Shown here: piece by piece, positions 17,336 to 26,094 of the stretch
Layout: the number at the start of each line of letters is the position of its first letter
Numbering within the stretch: the stretch's first letter is position 1
Assembly (NCBI GenBank): GCA_023389195.1
Contig: JAEWET010000050.1
Span: 1-64,000 of the forward strand
DNA: 64,000 nt
Source: Aliihoeflea sp023389195
Lineage (GTDB): Bacteria; Pseudomonadota; Alphaproteobacteria; Rhizobiales; Rhizobiaceae
Reading direction: 5' to 3'
Program-made: the position numbers and the translations under genes
The notes under the pieces: generated by a model
Databases searched by the model: none
What the model saw: the letters and a program-made list of their open reading frames with translations, nothing else
Told to the model about the DNA's origin: nothing

Positions 17336-18702
17336 AGACGGTCCATGATCGAGGTCAGGCGGGTTTTGTAGCGGGCGGCGATCGCGTCGCGCGCGACGTG
17401 CCGGCCGTCCCTTACCATATGTCGGCCGGCCGACCAGAGATCGGTGACGCAGGCTTGCGAGCCGGCGAAGACGTAGGCGTCGAGCATCATGTCACTGATG
17501 AGGCCGTGGAGGCCGGCGCGGGCCGGATCGATGGCGACGAGATCGGCCCACTTTCCGGTCTCAATACTCCCTGCATTGCGGCCGAGCGCTTGCGCGCCGC
17601 CCGCCGATGCGAGGTCGTAAAGCTTGCGGCCGGCCGAGCCGCCGGGCTCGGCGAGAACGACGCGGGCGCGGTCGCGCAGGCGCTGCGAATAGTCGAGCTG
17701 GCGCAACTCGCCGATGGTCGAGATGGCGATGTTGGAATCCGAGCCTATGCCGAATTGGCCGCCGTTCTCGACATATCGGTCGCCGTCGAAGATGCCGTCG
17801 CCAAGATTGGCTTCGGTGACCGGGCAGAGGCCCGCGACGGCCCGCGTGCAGGCGAGCGCCGTCGTCTCTTCCGGGTTCATGTGCGTGCAGTGGATGAGGC
17901 ACCAGCGCTGCGTCACGTCGTGGTTGGCGAGGAGCCATTCCATCGGGCGGGCGCCGAGGATTTCCTGCGTCTCGGCAAGCTCGGCTTCCTGCTCGGCGAT
18001 GTGCATGTGGAGCGGAAGGTTTGGCCTCCACCCGGCGATTTCGGCGAGGTCTGACACCGGGACGGCGCGCAGCGAATGTGGTGCGAGGCCGAGGACGGTG
18101 TCGGCGGACGCCGCGTCGACGACGGCTTCGCAGCGGGCGACGAGGTCGCCGAAACTGTCCAAGTCGTTGGCAAAACGCAACTGGCCACCCTTCAAGGGCC
18201 GGCCCTCGACGCCGCCTTGCGCGTAATGGACGGGCAGGAGCGTCAGGCCGATGCCGGTCGCGTCTGCGGCGGCCGCGATGCGGGCCGCGAGTTCGCCGCG
18301 ATCTGCGTAGGGCGTGCCGCCGGGTCGGTTGTGCAGATAGTGGAACTCGGCGACGGCCGAGAAGCCGGCCTCCTGCATTTCCATGAAGGCGAAGGCAGCG
18401 ATGGCCTCGATGTCGTTGGGACCGAGGAGGTCGAGAAAGCGGTACATGATCTCGCGCCATGTCCAGAAACTGTCGCGGCCCGTTGGCCCGCGGCGCTCGG
18501 CCAGGCCGGCCATGGCGCGCTGGAAGGTGTGGCTGTGGAGGTTGGAGAGCGCCGGAAGCAGCACTGGCACGACCGTGTCGCCCGCGCCTCGCGCCGCTCC
18601 CTGCTCGACGCTTTCGATCCGCCCGCCGGCGTCGATCGCGACCCGGACATCGGCGCTCCAGCCCGAGGGAAGGAGCGCGGTTTCGGCGAAAATGACGGTC
18701 AT
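17332..18702 (-). CDS. hutF: Formimidoylglutamate deiminase
   Basis: Converts N-formimino-L-glutamate to N-formyl-L-glutamate and ammonia. 456 residues from the ATG at 18700-18702 (MTVIFAETALLPSGW); the frame is open further upstream but that part covers the operator. It is an amidohydrolase-fold metalloenzyme: NLHSHTFQRAMAG near residue 60 has the metal-binding H-x-H, later HMHIAEQ and VTEANLGDGIF, and GSDSN near the end. Together with hutG it defines the five-step route of histidine breakdown via formylglutamate, rather than direct HutE/HutG formiminohydrolase action. Confidence 0.95.
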   Translation of the reverse strand: MTVIFAETALLPSGWSADVRVAIDAGGRIESVEQGAARGAGDTVVPVLLPALSNLHSHTFQRAMAGLAERRGPTGRDSFWTWREIMYRFLDLLGPNDIEAIAAFAFMEMQEAGFSAVAEFHYLHNRPGGTPYADRGELAARIAAAADATGIGLTLLPVHYAQGGVEGRPLKGGQLRFANDLDSFGDLVARCEAVVDAASADTVLGLAPHSLRAVPVSDLAEIAGWRPNLPLHMHIAEQEAELAETQEILGARPMEWLLANHDVTQRWCLIHCTHMNPEETTALACTRAVAGLCPVTEANLGDGIFDGDRYVENGGQFGIGSDSNIAISTIGELRQLDYSQRLRDRARVVLAEPGGSAGRKLYDLASAGGAQALGRNAGSIETGKWADLVAIDPARAGLHGLISDMMLDAYVFAGSQACVTDLWSAGRHMVRDGRHVARDAIAARYKTRLTSIMDRL

Positions 18703-18778
18703 GGCGAATCCCGATTGACTTAATATGTATATACATAATAGCGTAAACGTGGATTTGAATTTGCGCAAGCGGATAGCG
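18703..18778. promoter_or_regulatory. Divergent hutF/hutI promoter with HutC operator palindrome
   Basis: A perfect 14-bp palindrome, TATGTATATACATA, lies at 18724-18737 in an AT-rich patch in an otherwise GC-rich sequence. The TGTATATACA core matches the known type of HutC site (TGTATNTACA). Position 20-40 nt from each start codon would let one repressor block transcription both ways. Operator identity is inferred from motif and position. Confidence 0.75.
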
Positions 18779-19975
18779 ATGACCCGGACGCTTCTCACCA
18801 ATCTCAGGCTCGCCGCCATGACCGCCGACCGGCCCTATGGGCTGATCGAGGACGGCGCGGTCGCCATTCGCGACGGCCGGATCGCCTATGCGGGGCCGGT
18901 CGAAGATTTCGAGGAAGCGTTCGACGAATACGAGACGCGCGACATGGGCGGGCGGCTCGTCACGCCGGCGCTGATCGACTGCCACACGCATCTCGTCTTC
19001 GGCGGCAACCGCGCGCGCGAATTCGAGATGCGGCTGGAAGGGGCGACCTATGAGGAAATCGCGCGGGCGGGCGGCGGCATCGTTTCGACCGTGGCCGCGA
19101 CGCGGGAGCTGACGCAGGACGAGCTGGTGGAAGCGGCGCTGCCGCGGCTCGACGCGATGCTGGCCGAGGGCGTCGGCACGGTGGAGATCAAGTCCGGCTA
19201 CGGGCTGACGATCGACGACGAGCTGAAGATGCTGCGCGCGGCGCGCGAGCTTGGCCGGCTGCGCGACGTGCGGGTGAAGACGAGCTGGCTCGCCGCCCAT
19301 GCCGTGCCGGCGGAATACAAGGGTCGCGCTGAAGCCTATATCGACGAAGTGGTGCTGCCGGGCATGGAAGCCGGCGCGGAGGAAGGCCTGATCGACGCGG
19401 TCGACGGGTTCTGCGAGGGCATCGCCTTCAGCCCCGCGCAGATCGCGCGCGTGTTCGAGAAGGCCAGGGCGCTCGGGCTGCCGGTGAAGCTTCATGCCGA
19501 GCAATTTTCGGATCTCGGCGGGGCCAAGCTTGCGGCGGAGCATGGCGCGCTGTCAGCCGATCATCTCGAATATCTCGGCGTGGATGGCGTGGCAGCGATG
19601 GCCGCGGCGGGAACGGTCGCGGTGCTGCTGCCGGGGGCGTTCTATACGTTGCGCGAAAGGCAGATGCCGCCGGTGGATGCGCTGCAGGCGGCCGGTGTGC
19701 CGATCGCGGTGGCGACGGATTGCAATCCGGGGTCCTCCCCCCTCGCCTCGCCGCTGCTGGCGATGAACATGGCGGCGACGCTGTTTCGGCTAACGCCGGA
19801 GGAGGCGCTGGCGGGGATGACGCGCAATGCGGCGCGGGCGCTGGGGCTTGGTGGCGAGATCGGGACGATCGAGGTGGGCAAGCTGGCGGAGCTGGCGGTG
19901 TGGGACGTCGAGGAGCCGGCGGAGCTGGTTTATCGGATCGGGTTCAATGCGTTGGTGGAGAGGGTGTGGGCGTGA
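18779..19975 (+). CDS. hutI: Imidazolonepropionase
   Basis: Hydrolyses imidazolone-5-propionate to formiminoglutamate. 398 residues from the ATG at 18779 (MTRTLLTNLRLAAM); a longer frame would begin inside the operator. Amidohydrolase metal site DCHTHLVFGGNR near residue 67 (H-x-H), KLHAEQFS near residue 238 and the DCNPGSSP segment near residue 313 fit the family. It heads the plus-strand hut operon. Confidence 0.96.
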   Translation: MTRTLLTNLRLAAMTADRPYGLIEDGAVAIRDGRIAYAGPVEDFEEAFDEYETRDMGGRLVTPALIDCHTHLVFGGNRAREFEMRLEGATYEEIARAGGGIVSTVAATRELTQDELVEAALPRLDAMLAEGVGTVEIKSGYGLTIDDELKMLRAARELGRLRDVRVKTSWLAAHAVPAEYKGRAEAYIDEVVLPGMEAGAEEGLIDAVDGFCEGIAFSPAQIARVFEKARALGLPVKLHAEQFSDLGGAKLAAEHGALSADHLEYLGVDGVAAMAAAGTVAVLLPGAFYTLRERQMPPVDALQAAGVPIAVATDCNPGSSPLASPLLAMNMAATLFRLTPEEALAGMTRNAARALGLGGEIGTIEVGKLAELAVWDVEEPAELVYRIGFNALVERVWA

Positions 19976-20000
19976 GCATGTTCGAAAGTCGGTTCTCTAC

Positions 20001-20121
20001 GTTGCCCCCCTCTGTCCTGCCGGACATCTCCCCCGCATGGGGGGAGATTAGTCTCGTCCCCGCCGTGCATGATCTCCCCCCTCGCGGGGGAGATGCCCGG
20101 CAGGGCAGAGGGGGGCGCGAC
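20001..20121. repeat. Family A paired inverted repeat between hutI and hutH
   Basis: Left arm 20001-20048 starts GTTGCCCCCCTCTGTCCTGC; right arm 20071-20121 ends GGGCAGAGGGGGGCGCGAC. Within each arm lies a small stem (CCCCCgcatGGGGG and CCCCCctcgcGGGGG). The whole can fold as a long interrupted hairpin. It fills most of the 175-nt hutI-hutH gap, although both genes belong to one pathway. A near-identical copy is at 35551. Confidence 0.85.
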
Positions 20122-20150
20122 GGGGCGCATTCCATTCCGGGAGCCCGCCC

Positions 20151-21683
20151 ATGACCCTCACCCTCACCCCCGGCGCCGTCACCCTCGACCAACTTCAAGC
20201 GATCTACTGGGACGGACAAGCGGCCAAGCTCGATGCGGCGTGCCGGCCCGCGATCCTGCGCGCTTCCGAGGTCATCGACCGGATCGCGAAGGGCGAGGCG
20301 GCGGTTTATGGGATCAATACCGGCTTCGGGAAGCTTGCTTCGGTGAAGATCGCTGCGGGTGACGTTGCGACGCTGCAGCGCAATCTCATCTTGTCGCATT
20401 GCTGCGGCGTCGGCACGCCGCTGGCGCCCGATATCGTGCGGCTGGTGATGGCGCTGAAGCTCGCCTCGCTTGGGCGCGGCGCGTCAGGGGTGAAGCCTTC
20501 GACCGTGGAACTGATCGAAGCCATGCTGGACAAGGGCGTCGTGCCGGTCATCCCCGAAAAGGGCTCGGTCGGCGCCTCAGGCGATCTTGCGCCGCTGGCG
20601 CATATGACGGCGGTGATGATCGGCGAGGGCGAGGCGCATTTTGCGGGCGAACGACTGGCCGGTCGGACAGCGCTGGAGCGCGCGGGGCTGACGCCGATCA
20701 CGCTTGCTGCCAAGGAGGGGCTGGCGCTGATCAACGGGACGCAGGTTTCGACTGCGCTGGCGCTGGCGGGGCTGTTCAAGGCGCATCGGGCGGCGAATGC
20801 GGCGCTGGTGACCGGGGCGCTGTCGACTGACGCGGCCATGGGCTCGTCGGCGCCTTTCCATCCCGAAATCCACGCGCTGCGCGGGCATCAGGGGCAGATC
20901 GACACGGCGGCGGCGCTGTGGGCGCTGCTCGACGGCTCGGAAATCCGGGAGAGCCATCGCGAGGGCGACGAGCGCGTGCAGGACCCCTATTGCATCCGCT
21001 GCCAGCCGCAGGTGGACGGCGCGTGTCTCGACATTTTGCGGCAGGCGGCGCGGACGCTGGTGATCGAGGCGAATGCGGTGACCGACAACCCACTGGTGCT
21101 TTCGGACGGACAGGTGCTTTCGGGCGGGAATTTTCATGCCGAGCCGGTGGCCTTCGCCGCCGACCAGATCGCGCTCGCCATCTGCGAGATCGGCGCGATC
21201 GCGCAGAGGCGGATCGCCCTGCTGGTCGACCCGGCGCTGTCGTTCGGCCTGCCGGCGTTTCTGGCGGCGAAGCCGGGGCTGAACTCCGGGCTCATGATCG
21301 CGGAGGTGACCTCGGCCGCGCTAATGAGCGAGAACAAGCAGATGGCGCATCCGGCCTCGGTCGATTCAACGCCGACCTCCGCCAACCAGGAAGACCATGT
21401 GTCGATGGCGTGCCATGGCGCAAGGCGGCTGCTGGCGATGACCGATAATCTGGCGGCGATCGTCGGGATCGAGGCGGTGACGGCGGCGCAGGGGCTGGAT
21501 TTTCGCGCGCCGCTGAAGACCAGCGCGGCGCTGCAGGCGGCGCATGGGGTGGTACGGGATGTCGTGGCGGGGCTGGAGGTGGATCGGTATATGGCGGGGG
21601 ATCTGGAGGCGGCGGCGGGGCTGGTGGGTTCGGGGGCGCTGAATGCGAGTGTCGGGGATGTTTTGCCGGGGTTGGGGTGGTGA
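20151..21683 (+). CDS. hutH: Histidine ammonia-lyase
   Basis: Deaminates histidine to urocanate, the first step of the pathway. The 510-residue protein has the A142-S143-G144 triad in GSVGASGDLAPLAH, which cyclizes to the electrophilic MIO group. Other family segments are YGINTGFGKLA (about residue 43-53) and NQEDHVSMA. The length is typical. Codon use in the last 100 nt becomes extremely G-rich with many glycine codons but the frame remains intact. Confidence 0.97.
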   Translation: MTLTLTPGAVTLDQLQAIYWDGQAAKLDAACRPAILRASEVIDRIAKGEAAVYGINTGFGKLASVKIAAGDVATLQRNLILSHCCGVGTPLAPDIVRLVMALKLASLGRGASGVKPSTVELIEAMLDKGVVPVIPEKGSVGASGDLAPLAHMTAVMIGEGEAHFAGERLAGRTALERAGLTPITLAAKEGLALINGTQVSTALALAGLFKAHRAANAALVTGALSTDAAMGSSAPFHPEIHALRGHQGQIDTAAALWALLDGSEIRESHREGDERVQDPYCIRCQPQVDGACLDILRQAARTLVIEANAVTDNPLVLSDGQVLSGGNFHAEPVAFAADQIALAICEIGAIAQRRIALLVDPALSFGLPAFLAAKPGLNSGLMIAEVTSAALMSENKQMAHPASVDSTPTSANQEDHVSMACHGARRLLAMTDNLAAIVGIEAVTAAQGLDFRAPLKTSAALQAAHGVVRDVVAGLEVDRYMAGDLEAAAGLVGSGALNASVGDVLPGLGW

Positions 21684-21717
21684 TGGGTTTTGGGGAGGGG
21701 ACGTTGGTTTTTGCGAA

Positions 21718-21863
21718 GGGGACCCCCACCCTTTATCCCTCCCCACAAGGGGGAGGGAGGGCATCCGCGTCGCGCCATATCCGCCTGGCTCGAGATACGA
21801 GTTGCGAGCGCAGCGATCACGTCACCCTCCCCCTTGTGGGGAGGGATAAAGGGTGGGGGTCCC
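21718..21863. repeat. Family B paired inverted repeat between hutH and hutG
   Basis: Arms of about 42 nt: left 21719-21760 (GACCCCCACCCTTTATCCCT and on through CCCCACAAGGGGGAGGG), right 21822-21863, its near-perfect complement. About 60 nt of unrelated sequence separates them. Each arm also contains a small internal stem, CCCCacaaGGGG. The element ends 22 nt before the hutG start. Confidence 0.88.
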
Positions 21864-21885
21864 CTTCGAAAGAACGGATGCCCGC

Positions 21886-22677
21886 ATGAAACCCGTATCC
21901 GTCATCCAGGGCACCTCGCCCGTCATCCTCGGCATGCCGCATGTCGGCACCTATGTGCCGAAGGCGGTTGCCGCAAAACTGAACGCCGAAGGGCGCGGGT
22001 TGCGCGATACGGACTGGCATATCGACTGGCTCTATGACGGGCTGCTGCCCGGTGCGTCGGTGGTAAAAGCGAATTTTCATCGGTACGTGATCGACGCCAA
22101 TCGCGATCCGTCGGGGGTCAGCCTCTATCCGGGGCAGAACACGACCGGGCTGGTGCCGCAGACGGATTTCGACAACCGGCCGATCTGGGCGACCGCGCCG
22201 GATGCGGCGGAAGGCGAGCGGCGGTTGGCGGAGTGGCACGCGCCTTATCATGCGGCGCTTGCAGCCGAGGTCGCGCGGGTGAAGGCGGTGCATGGGATTG
22301 CGCTCGTCTATGACTGCCATTCGATCCGGTCGCACTGCCCGTTCCTGTTCGAGGGGGAGTTGCCGGTGCTCAACATCGGTACGAATGACGGGCTGACCTG
22401 CGATGTGAAATTTGCGCGGGTCGCCGCGGAGATCGCCGGGAATTCGGGCTTCACTTGGGTCGCGAATGGTCGCTTCAAGGGCGGGTGGACGACGCGGCAT
22501 TATGGACAACCGGAGACCGGCGTCCACGCGATCCAGATGGAGATCGCGCAGTCGGCCTATCTCGCCGCCGAGGAAGAACCCTGGACCTTCGACGCCGACA
22601 AAGCCGAACCGCTGCGGCGGACGCTCGCCACATTGCTCGCCGCGCTGGAAGACGCGGCCATCGGAGGAATTTCATGA
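21886..22677 (+). CDS. hutG: N-formylglutamate deformylase
   Basis: Hydrolyses N-formyl-L-glutamate to glutamate and formate, the last step after HutF. 263 residues from the ATG at 21886 (MKPVSVIQGTSPVILGMPHVG). It is an N-formylglutamate amidohydrolase (FGase) family protein with MPHVGTYVP near the N-terminus, DANRDPSG near residue 67 and YDCHSIRS near residue 144, which supplies metal ligands. The stop overlaps the hutU start by 4 nt (ATGA). Confidence 0.94.
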   Translation: MKPVSVIQGTSPVILGMPHVGTYVPKAVAAKLNAEGRGLRDTDWHIDWLYDGLLPGASVVKANFHRYVIDANRDPSGVSLYPGQNTTGLVPQTDFDNRPIWATAPDAAEGERRLAEWHAPYHAALAAEVARVKAVHGIALVYDCHSIRSHCPFLFEGELPVLNIGTNDGLTCDVKFARVAAEIAGNSGFTWVANGRFKGGWTTRHYGQPETGVHAIQMEIAQSAYLAAEEEPWTFDADKAEPLRRTLATLLAALEDAAIGGIS

Positions 22678-24347
22678 CCAATCCACGCCACAACATCCGC
22701 GAAATCCGTTCGCCGCGCGGACCCGAGATCACTGCGAAGCAGTGGACGACCGAGGCGGCGATGCGGATGCTGATGAACAATCTCGACCCCGACGTCGCGG
22801 AGAACCCGAACGAACTCGTCGTCTATGGCGGGATCGGGCGCGCGGCGCGGACTTGGGCCGATTTCGACCGGATCGTCGCGAGCCTCAAGGGCCTGTCCGA
22901 GGAGGAGACGCTGCTCGTGCAGTCGGGCAAGCCGGTGGGCGTGTTCCGCACGCACAAGGATGCGCCGCGGGTGCTGATCGCCAATTCCAATCTCGTCCCG
23001 CACTGGGCGAACTGGGGCCATTTCAACGAGCTCGATAAGAAGGGGCTCATGATGTACGGCCAGATGACGGCCGGGTCGTGGATCTATATCGGCACGCAGG
23101 GTATCGTGCAGGGCACGTACGAGACGTTCGTGGAGGCGGGCCGGCAGCATTATGGCGGCGACCTTAAAGGTAAGTGGATACTTACGGCAGGGCTCGGCGG
23201 CATGGGCGGTGCGCAGCCGCTGGCGGCGGTGATGGCGGGGGCGTGCTGCCTTGCCATCGAGTGCGACGAGACGCGGATCGATTTTCGCAAGCGCACCCGT
23301 TACGTCGACGAGAAGGCGACGAGCCTCGACGAGGCGCTCGACATGATCGCGCGCTGGACGAAGGCGGGCGAGGCGAAGTCGGTCGGGCTTCTGGGCAATG
23401 CAGCCGAAATCCTGCCCGAGCTCGTCAGGCGCGGAATCAAGCCGGACATGGTGACCGACCAGACCTCGGCGCATGATCCGCTCAACGGCTATCTGCCGAA
23501 GGGCTGGTCGCTGGCCGAATGGAAGGCGAAGCGCGAGAGCGATCCGAAGGCGGTCGAGACGGCGGCGCGGGCGTCGATGCGCGAACATGTCGAGGCGATG
23601 GTGGCGTTCTGGAATAATGGCGTGCCGACGCTCGACTACGGCAACAACATCCGCCAGGTGGCGAAGGAAGAAGGGTTCGAGAACGCCTTCGCGTTTCCCG
23701 GCTTCGTGCCGGCCTATATCAGGCCGCTGTTCTGCCGCGGCGTCGGGCCGTTCCGCTGGGCGGCGCTTTCGGGCGATCCGGAGGACATCTACAAGACCGA
23801 TGCGAAGGTGAAGGAACTGACGCCGGGCAACGATCATCTCCATCGCTGGCTCGACATGGCGCGGGATCGCATCGCGTTTCAGGGCCTGCCGGCGCGCATC
23901 TGCTGGGTCGGCCTCGGCGACCGGCATCGGTTGGGGCTTGCCTTCAACGAGATGGTGGCGAAGGGCGAGTTGAAGGCGCCGGTGGTGATCGGCCGCGACC
24001 ATCTCGATTCGGGCTCGGTCGCCTCGCCCAACCGCGAGACGGAGGCGATGAAGGACGGGTCGGACGCCGTGTCCGACTGGCCGCTGCTCAACGCGCTCCT
24101 CAACACCGCTTCGGGCGCGACCTGGGTTTCGCTGCATCATGGCGGCGGCGTCGGCATAGGGTTTTCGCAGCATGCCGGGATGGTGATCGTCGCCGACGGC
24201 ACGGACGATGCGGCGCGGCGGCTGGAGCGGGTGCTTTGGAACGACCCGGCGACCGGCGTCATGCGCCACGCCGACGCCGGCTACGACATCGCGCTCGACT
24301 GCGCGCGGGACAAGGGGCTCAACCTGCCGGGAATTTTGGGGGACTGA
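22674..24347 (+). CDS. hutU: Urocanate hydratase
   Basis: Adds water to urocanate to give imidazolonepropionate, using tightly bound NAD+ as electrophile. 557 residues from the ATG at 22674 (MTNPRHNIREIRSPRG), the usual length. Family segments include YGGIGRAARTW (about residue 45), the NAD-binding TAGLGGMGGAQP (about residue 173-184) and the GLGDRHRLG region. It ends the hut operon; no obvious terminator stem follows in the 49-nt gap to the convergent downstream gene. Confidence 0.97.
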   Translation: MTNPRHNIREIRSPRGPEITAKQWTTEAAMRMLMNNLDPDVAENPNELVVYGGIGRAARTWADFDRIVASLKGLSEEETLLVQSGKPVGVFRTHKDAPRVLIANSNLVPHWANWGHFNELDKKGLMMYGQMTAGSWIYIGTQGIVQGTYETFVEAGRQHYGGDLKGKWILTAGLGGMGGAQPLAAVMAGACCLAIECDETRIDFRKRTRYVDEKATSLDEALDMIARWTKAGEAKSVGLLGNAAEILPELVRRGIKPDMVTDQTSAHDPLNGYLPKGWSLAEWKAKRESDPKAVETAARASMREHVEAMVAFWNNGVPTLDYGNNIRQVAKEEGFENAFAFPGFVPAYIRPLFCRGVGPFRWAALSGDPEDIYKTDAKVKELTPGNDHLHRWLDMARDRIAFQGLPARICWVGLGDRHRLGLAFNEMVAKGELKAPVVIGRDHLDSGSVASPNRETEAMKDGSDAVSDWPLLNALLNTASGATWVSLHHGGGVGIGFSQHAGMVIVADGTDDAARRLERVLWNDPATGVMRHADAGYDIALDCARDKGLNLPGILGD

Positions 24348-24396
24348 CATGCAGATGGGGCCGAAACGGCTCCATCTGCATCGTCCATGATAAAGG

Positions 24397-25968
24397 TCAG
24401 CGGGCCAGGCGCACGACCTGCAGCGATTGAGCGATGCCGGAGAAGGCTGCGGACAGGATCGAGGCGTTGGCAGCCTCGAAATAGTGATCGGCGGACGAGG
24501 CACACACCTTGAGCATGTCCCGCGCGACCGGATCATCGACCATGAAGGCGACGGTGAAAATCTCAATGTTGCGGGCCTTCATGTTGGCACAAATCGCGAC
24601 GGTGTCTTCGTTCGTCTGCGAATAGGTGCCAGTGCCCGTCGGGTTCAACTCGCAGCTCCAGTGATCATTGCCTTCGATGCCGTCGGTGCAGGTCGGGTCC
24701 TTTACATATTTGGAGCGCTCGCCGTCATTCAGCTTGGTAGCCGAAGCGGCGGACTTGCCGTCAGTCTTCCGGTACAGCATCGTGTTCGACCCGTCGGTCA
24801 TCAAGACGGCAACCTTGCGCGGACGCAGATTGTCGGCATCGTAGTCGAGGCCGTCACCGAACGGGCCTGTGGGCGCCAGCGTATGCAGGCCCCACACGAG
24901 GCCGGCAGGGATGAAGGTCTTGGGCTTGTGATTGCCGACCTTCGTCACCATTCCGGCGATCCCCGCGTTCAGCGTGTTCTTATCGCTCGTCAGGCGCACG
25001 ATGGGATTGACGCAGTTCTGCACCGTTTCGACGTGACCGGAGTAACGGACAGAGCTGTTGCCATCGTTCAGACGGTTGGTCCCGCTTGTGCGCGATCCCA
25101 CGCAGCCGAACCACTTGTAGTTGGTGGTCGAGGTCGATGCCGCTTTGGGCTTCGTGCATCGCTCGATCGGCGGTTGATAGGTCTTCTTTTCTTGGTTCCA
25201 GCCGCCGCCGCAGGTCGTCTCGAACTCGGCGCCGTCACGGATCTGCGTGCACGAATAGGTCGGCTTGCGCGTCGTATTGACCATCTCTTCGGAAACGTAT
25301 GTGCAGGTCTCTTCCGTCGCTGGGTTTTCCTTGACGACACTGTAGTCGGACGGGACGCTCAGCCATGCGAGGTTGCGATTGGCGACGCCGACATTGACGT
25401 TCTCGCCATAGGGCACAAGCGCGATGCGGACCGAGCCGCCGCTGTTCTTCAAGAGTGCATCGACAAGCTGCGTCGCCGCCGTCTTCAATGCCGCGATACG
25501 GGTCGTGCCGGACCCGGCTGTCGCGTCCATCGATTCCGTATTGTCCAGAATGAGCGACACCTCGACCGTGCCGCGCGTGGCGCGTTCGGCGAGGGCTGAG
25601 GCGCCGACGTCGAGCGTTTGATAGCCGGCGATGCCCATGAAGGTCGTCGGGATCGAGCCGACCAGCTCTACATCCACGCTTTCGGTCGTGGCGACGACGC
25701 TCGCGACCGAGACGTGCTGGACGCGGGAGCTGGTTCGATTGGCGGCGAGATAGTCGTTTGCGACCTGTTCGAGCCGCGCCTGATTTTGCTCCTTGGAGGC
25801 GGCAAGCGCGAGCGAGGTCGCGTCGGCCATTTCCTGAAGATGGCGCTGCGCCGATTGGTGGCGGGAGTAATCCACGGCGAGGCCGGCCGCGAGGCAAAGC
25901 GGGACCATCGTGACCCCGGACAGAATCGCGAAATTGCCCGAGCGCGATTGCAGGAATTTTCTCAACAT
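24397..25968 (-). CDS. TadG-like pilus assembly protein with von Willebrand A domain
   Basis: 523 residues from the ATG at 25968 (MLRKFLQSRSGNFAIL); the longer frame adds 14 unlikely residues. The N-terminal TadE/TadG-type helix (residues about 10-32, SGNFAILSGVTMVPLCLAAG) would anchor the protein in the inner membrane with the rest periplasmic. A vWA domain starts near residue 136 with the metal site as D142-N-T-E-S146 (a D-x-T-x-S variant of D-x-S-x-S). A cysteine-containing insertion follows (residues about 215-310), and SNTMLY and a late C-K-N-type region close the fold. No other tad/flp genes are in the window. Lower GC and less biased codons than the neighbours suggest a somewhat different history. 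Confidence 0.85.
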   Translation of the reverse strand: MLRKFLQSRSGNFAILSGVTMVPLCLAAGLAVDYSRHQSAQRHLQEMADATSLALAASKEQNQARLEQVANDYLAANRTSSRVQHVSVASVVATTESVDVELVGSIPTTFMGIAGYQTLDVGASALAERATRGTVEVSLILDNTESMDATAGSGTTRIAALKTAATQLVDALLKNSGGSVRIALVPYGENVNVGVANRNLAWLSVPSDYSVVKENPATEETCTYVSEEMVNTTRKPTYSCTQIRDGAEFETTCGGGWNQEKKTYQPPIERCTKPKAASTSTTNYKWFGCVGSRTSGTNRLNDGNSSVRYSGHVETVQNCVNPIVRLTSDKNTLNAGIAGMVTKVGNHKPKTFIPAGLVWGLHTLAPTGPFGDGLDYDADNLRPRKVAVLMTDGSNTMLYRKTDGKSAASATKLNDGERSKYVKDPTCTDGIEGNDHWSCELNPTGTGTYSQTNEDTVAICANMKARNIEIFTVAFMVDDPVARDMLKVCASSADHYFEAANASILSAAFSGIAQSLQVVRLAR

Positions 25969-26094
25969 GGCAGGCCCCCGCCTTGGACGCATGAACGACG
26001 CATGCCACAAGATTTGGACTTCGCCAGTAAAGGAGAGATTACCGGGGCTCTTCTGCTTGCCGATTGGGTAAAGAGACGGTTTAGGCTTTTCGGC

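Noticed and set aside
21643..21889. Short open frames inside the intergenic repeats (for example 21643-21889, 31668-31988, 36715-36970)
   Set aside because: They are translations of the inverted repeats; the peptides (Pro/Leu/Gly-rich) recur wherever the repeat recurs and have no independent ribosome sites.
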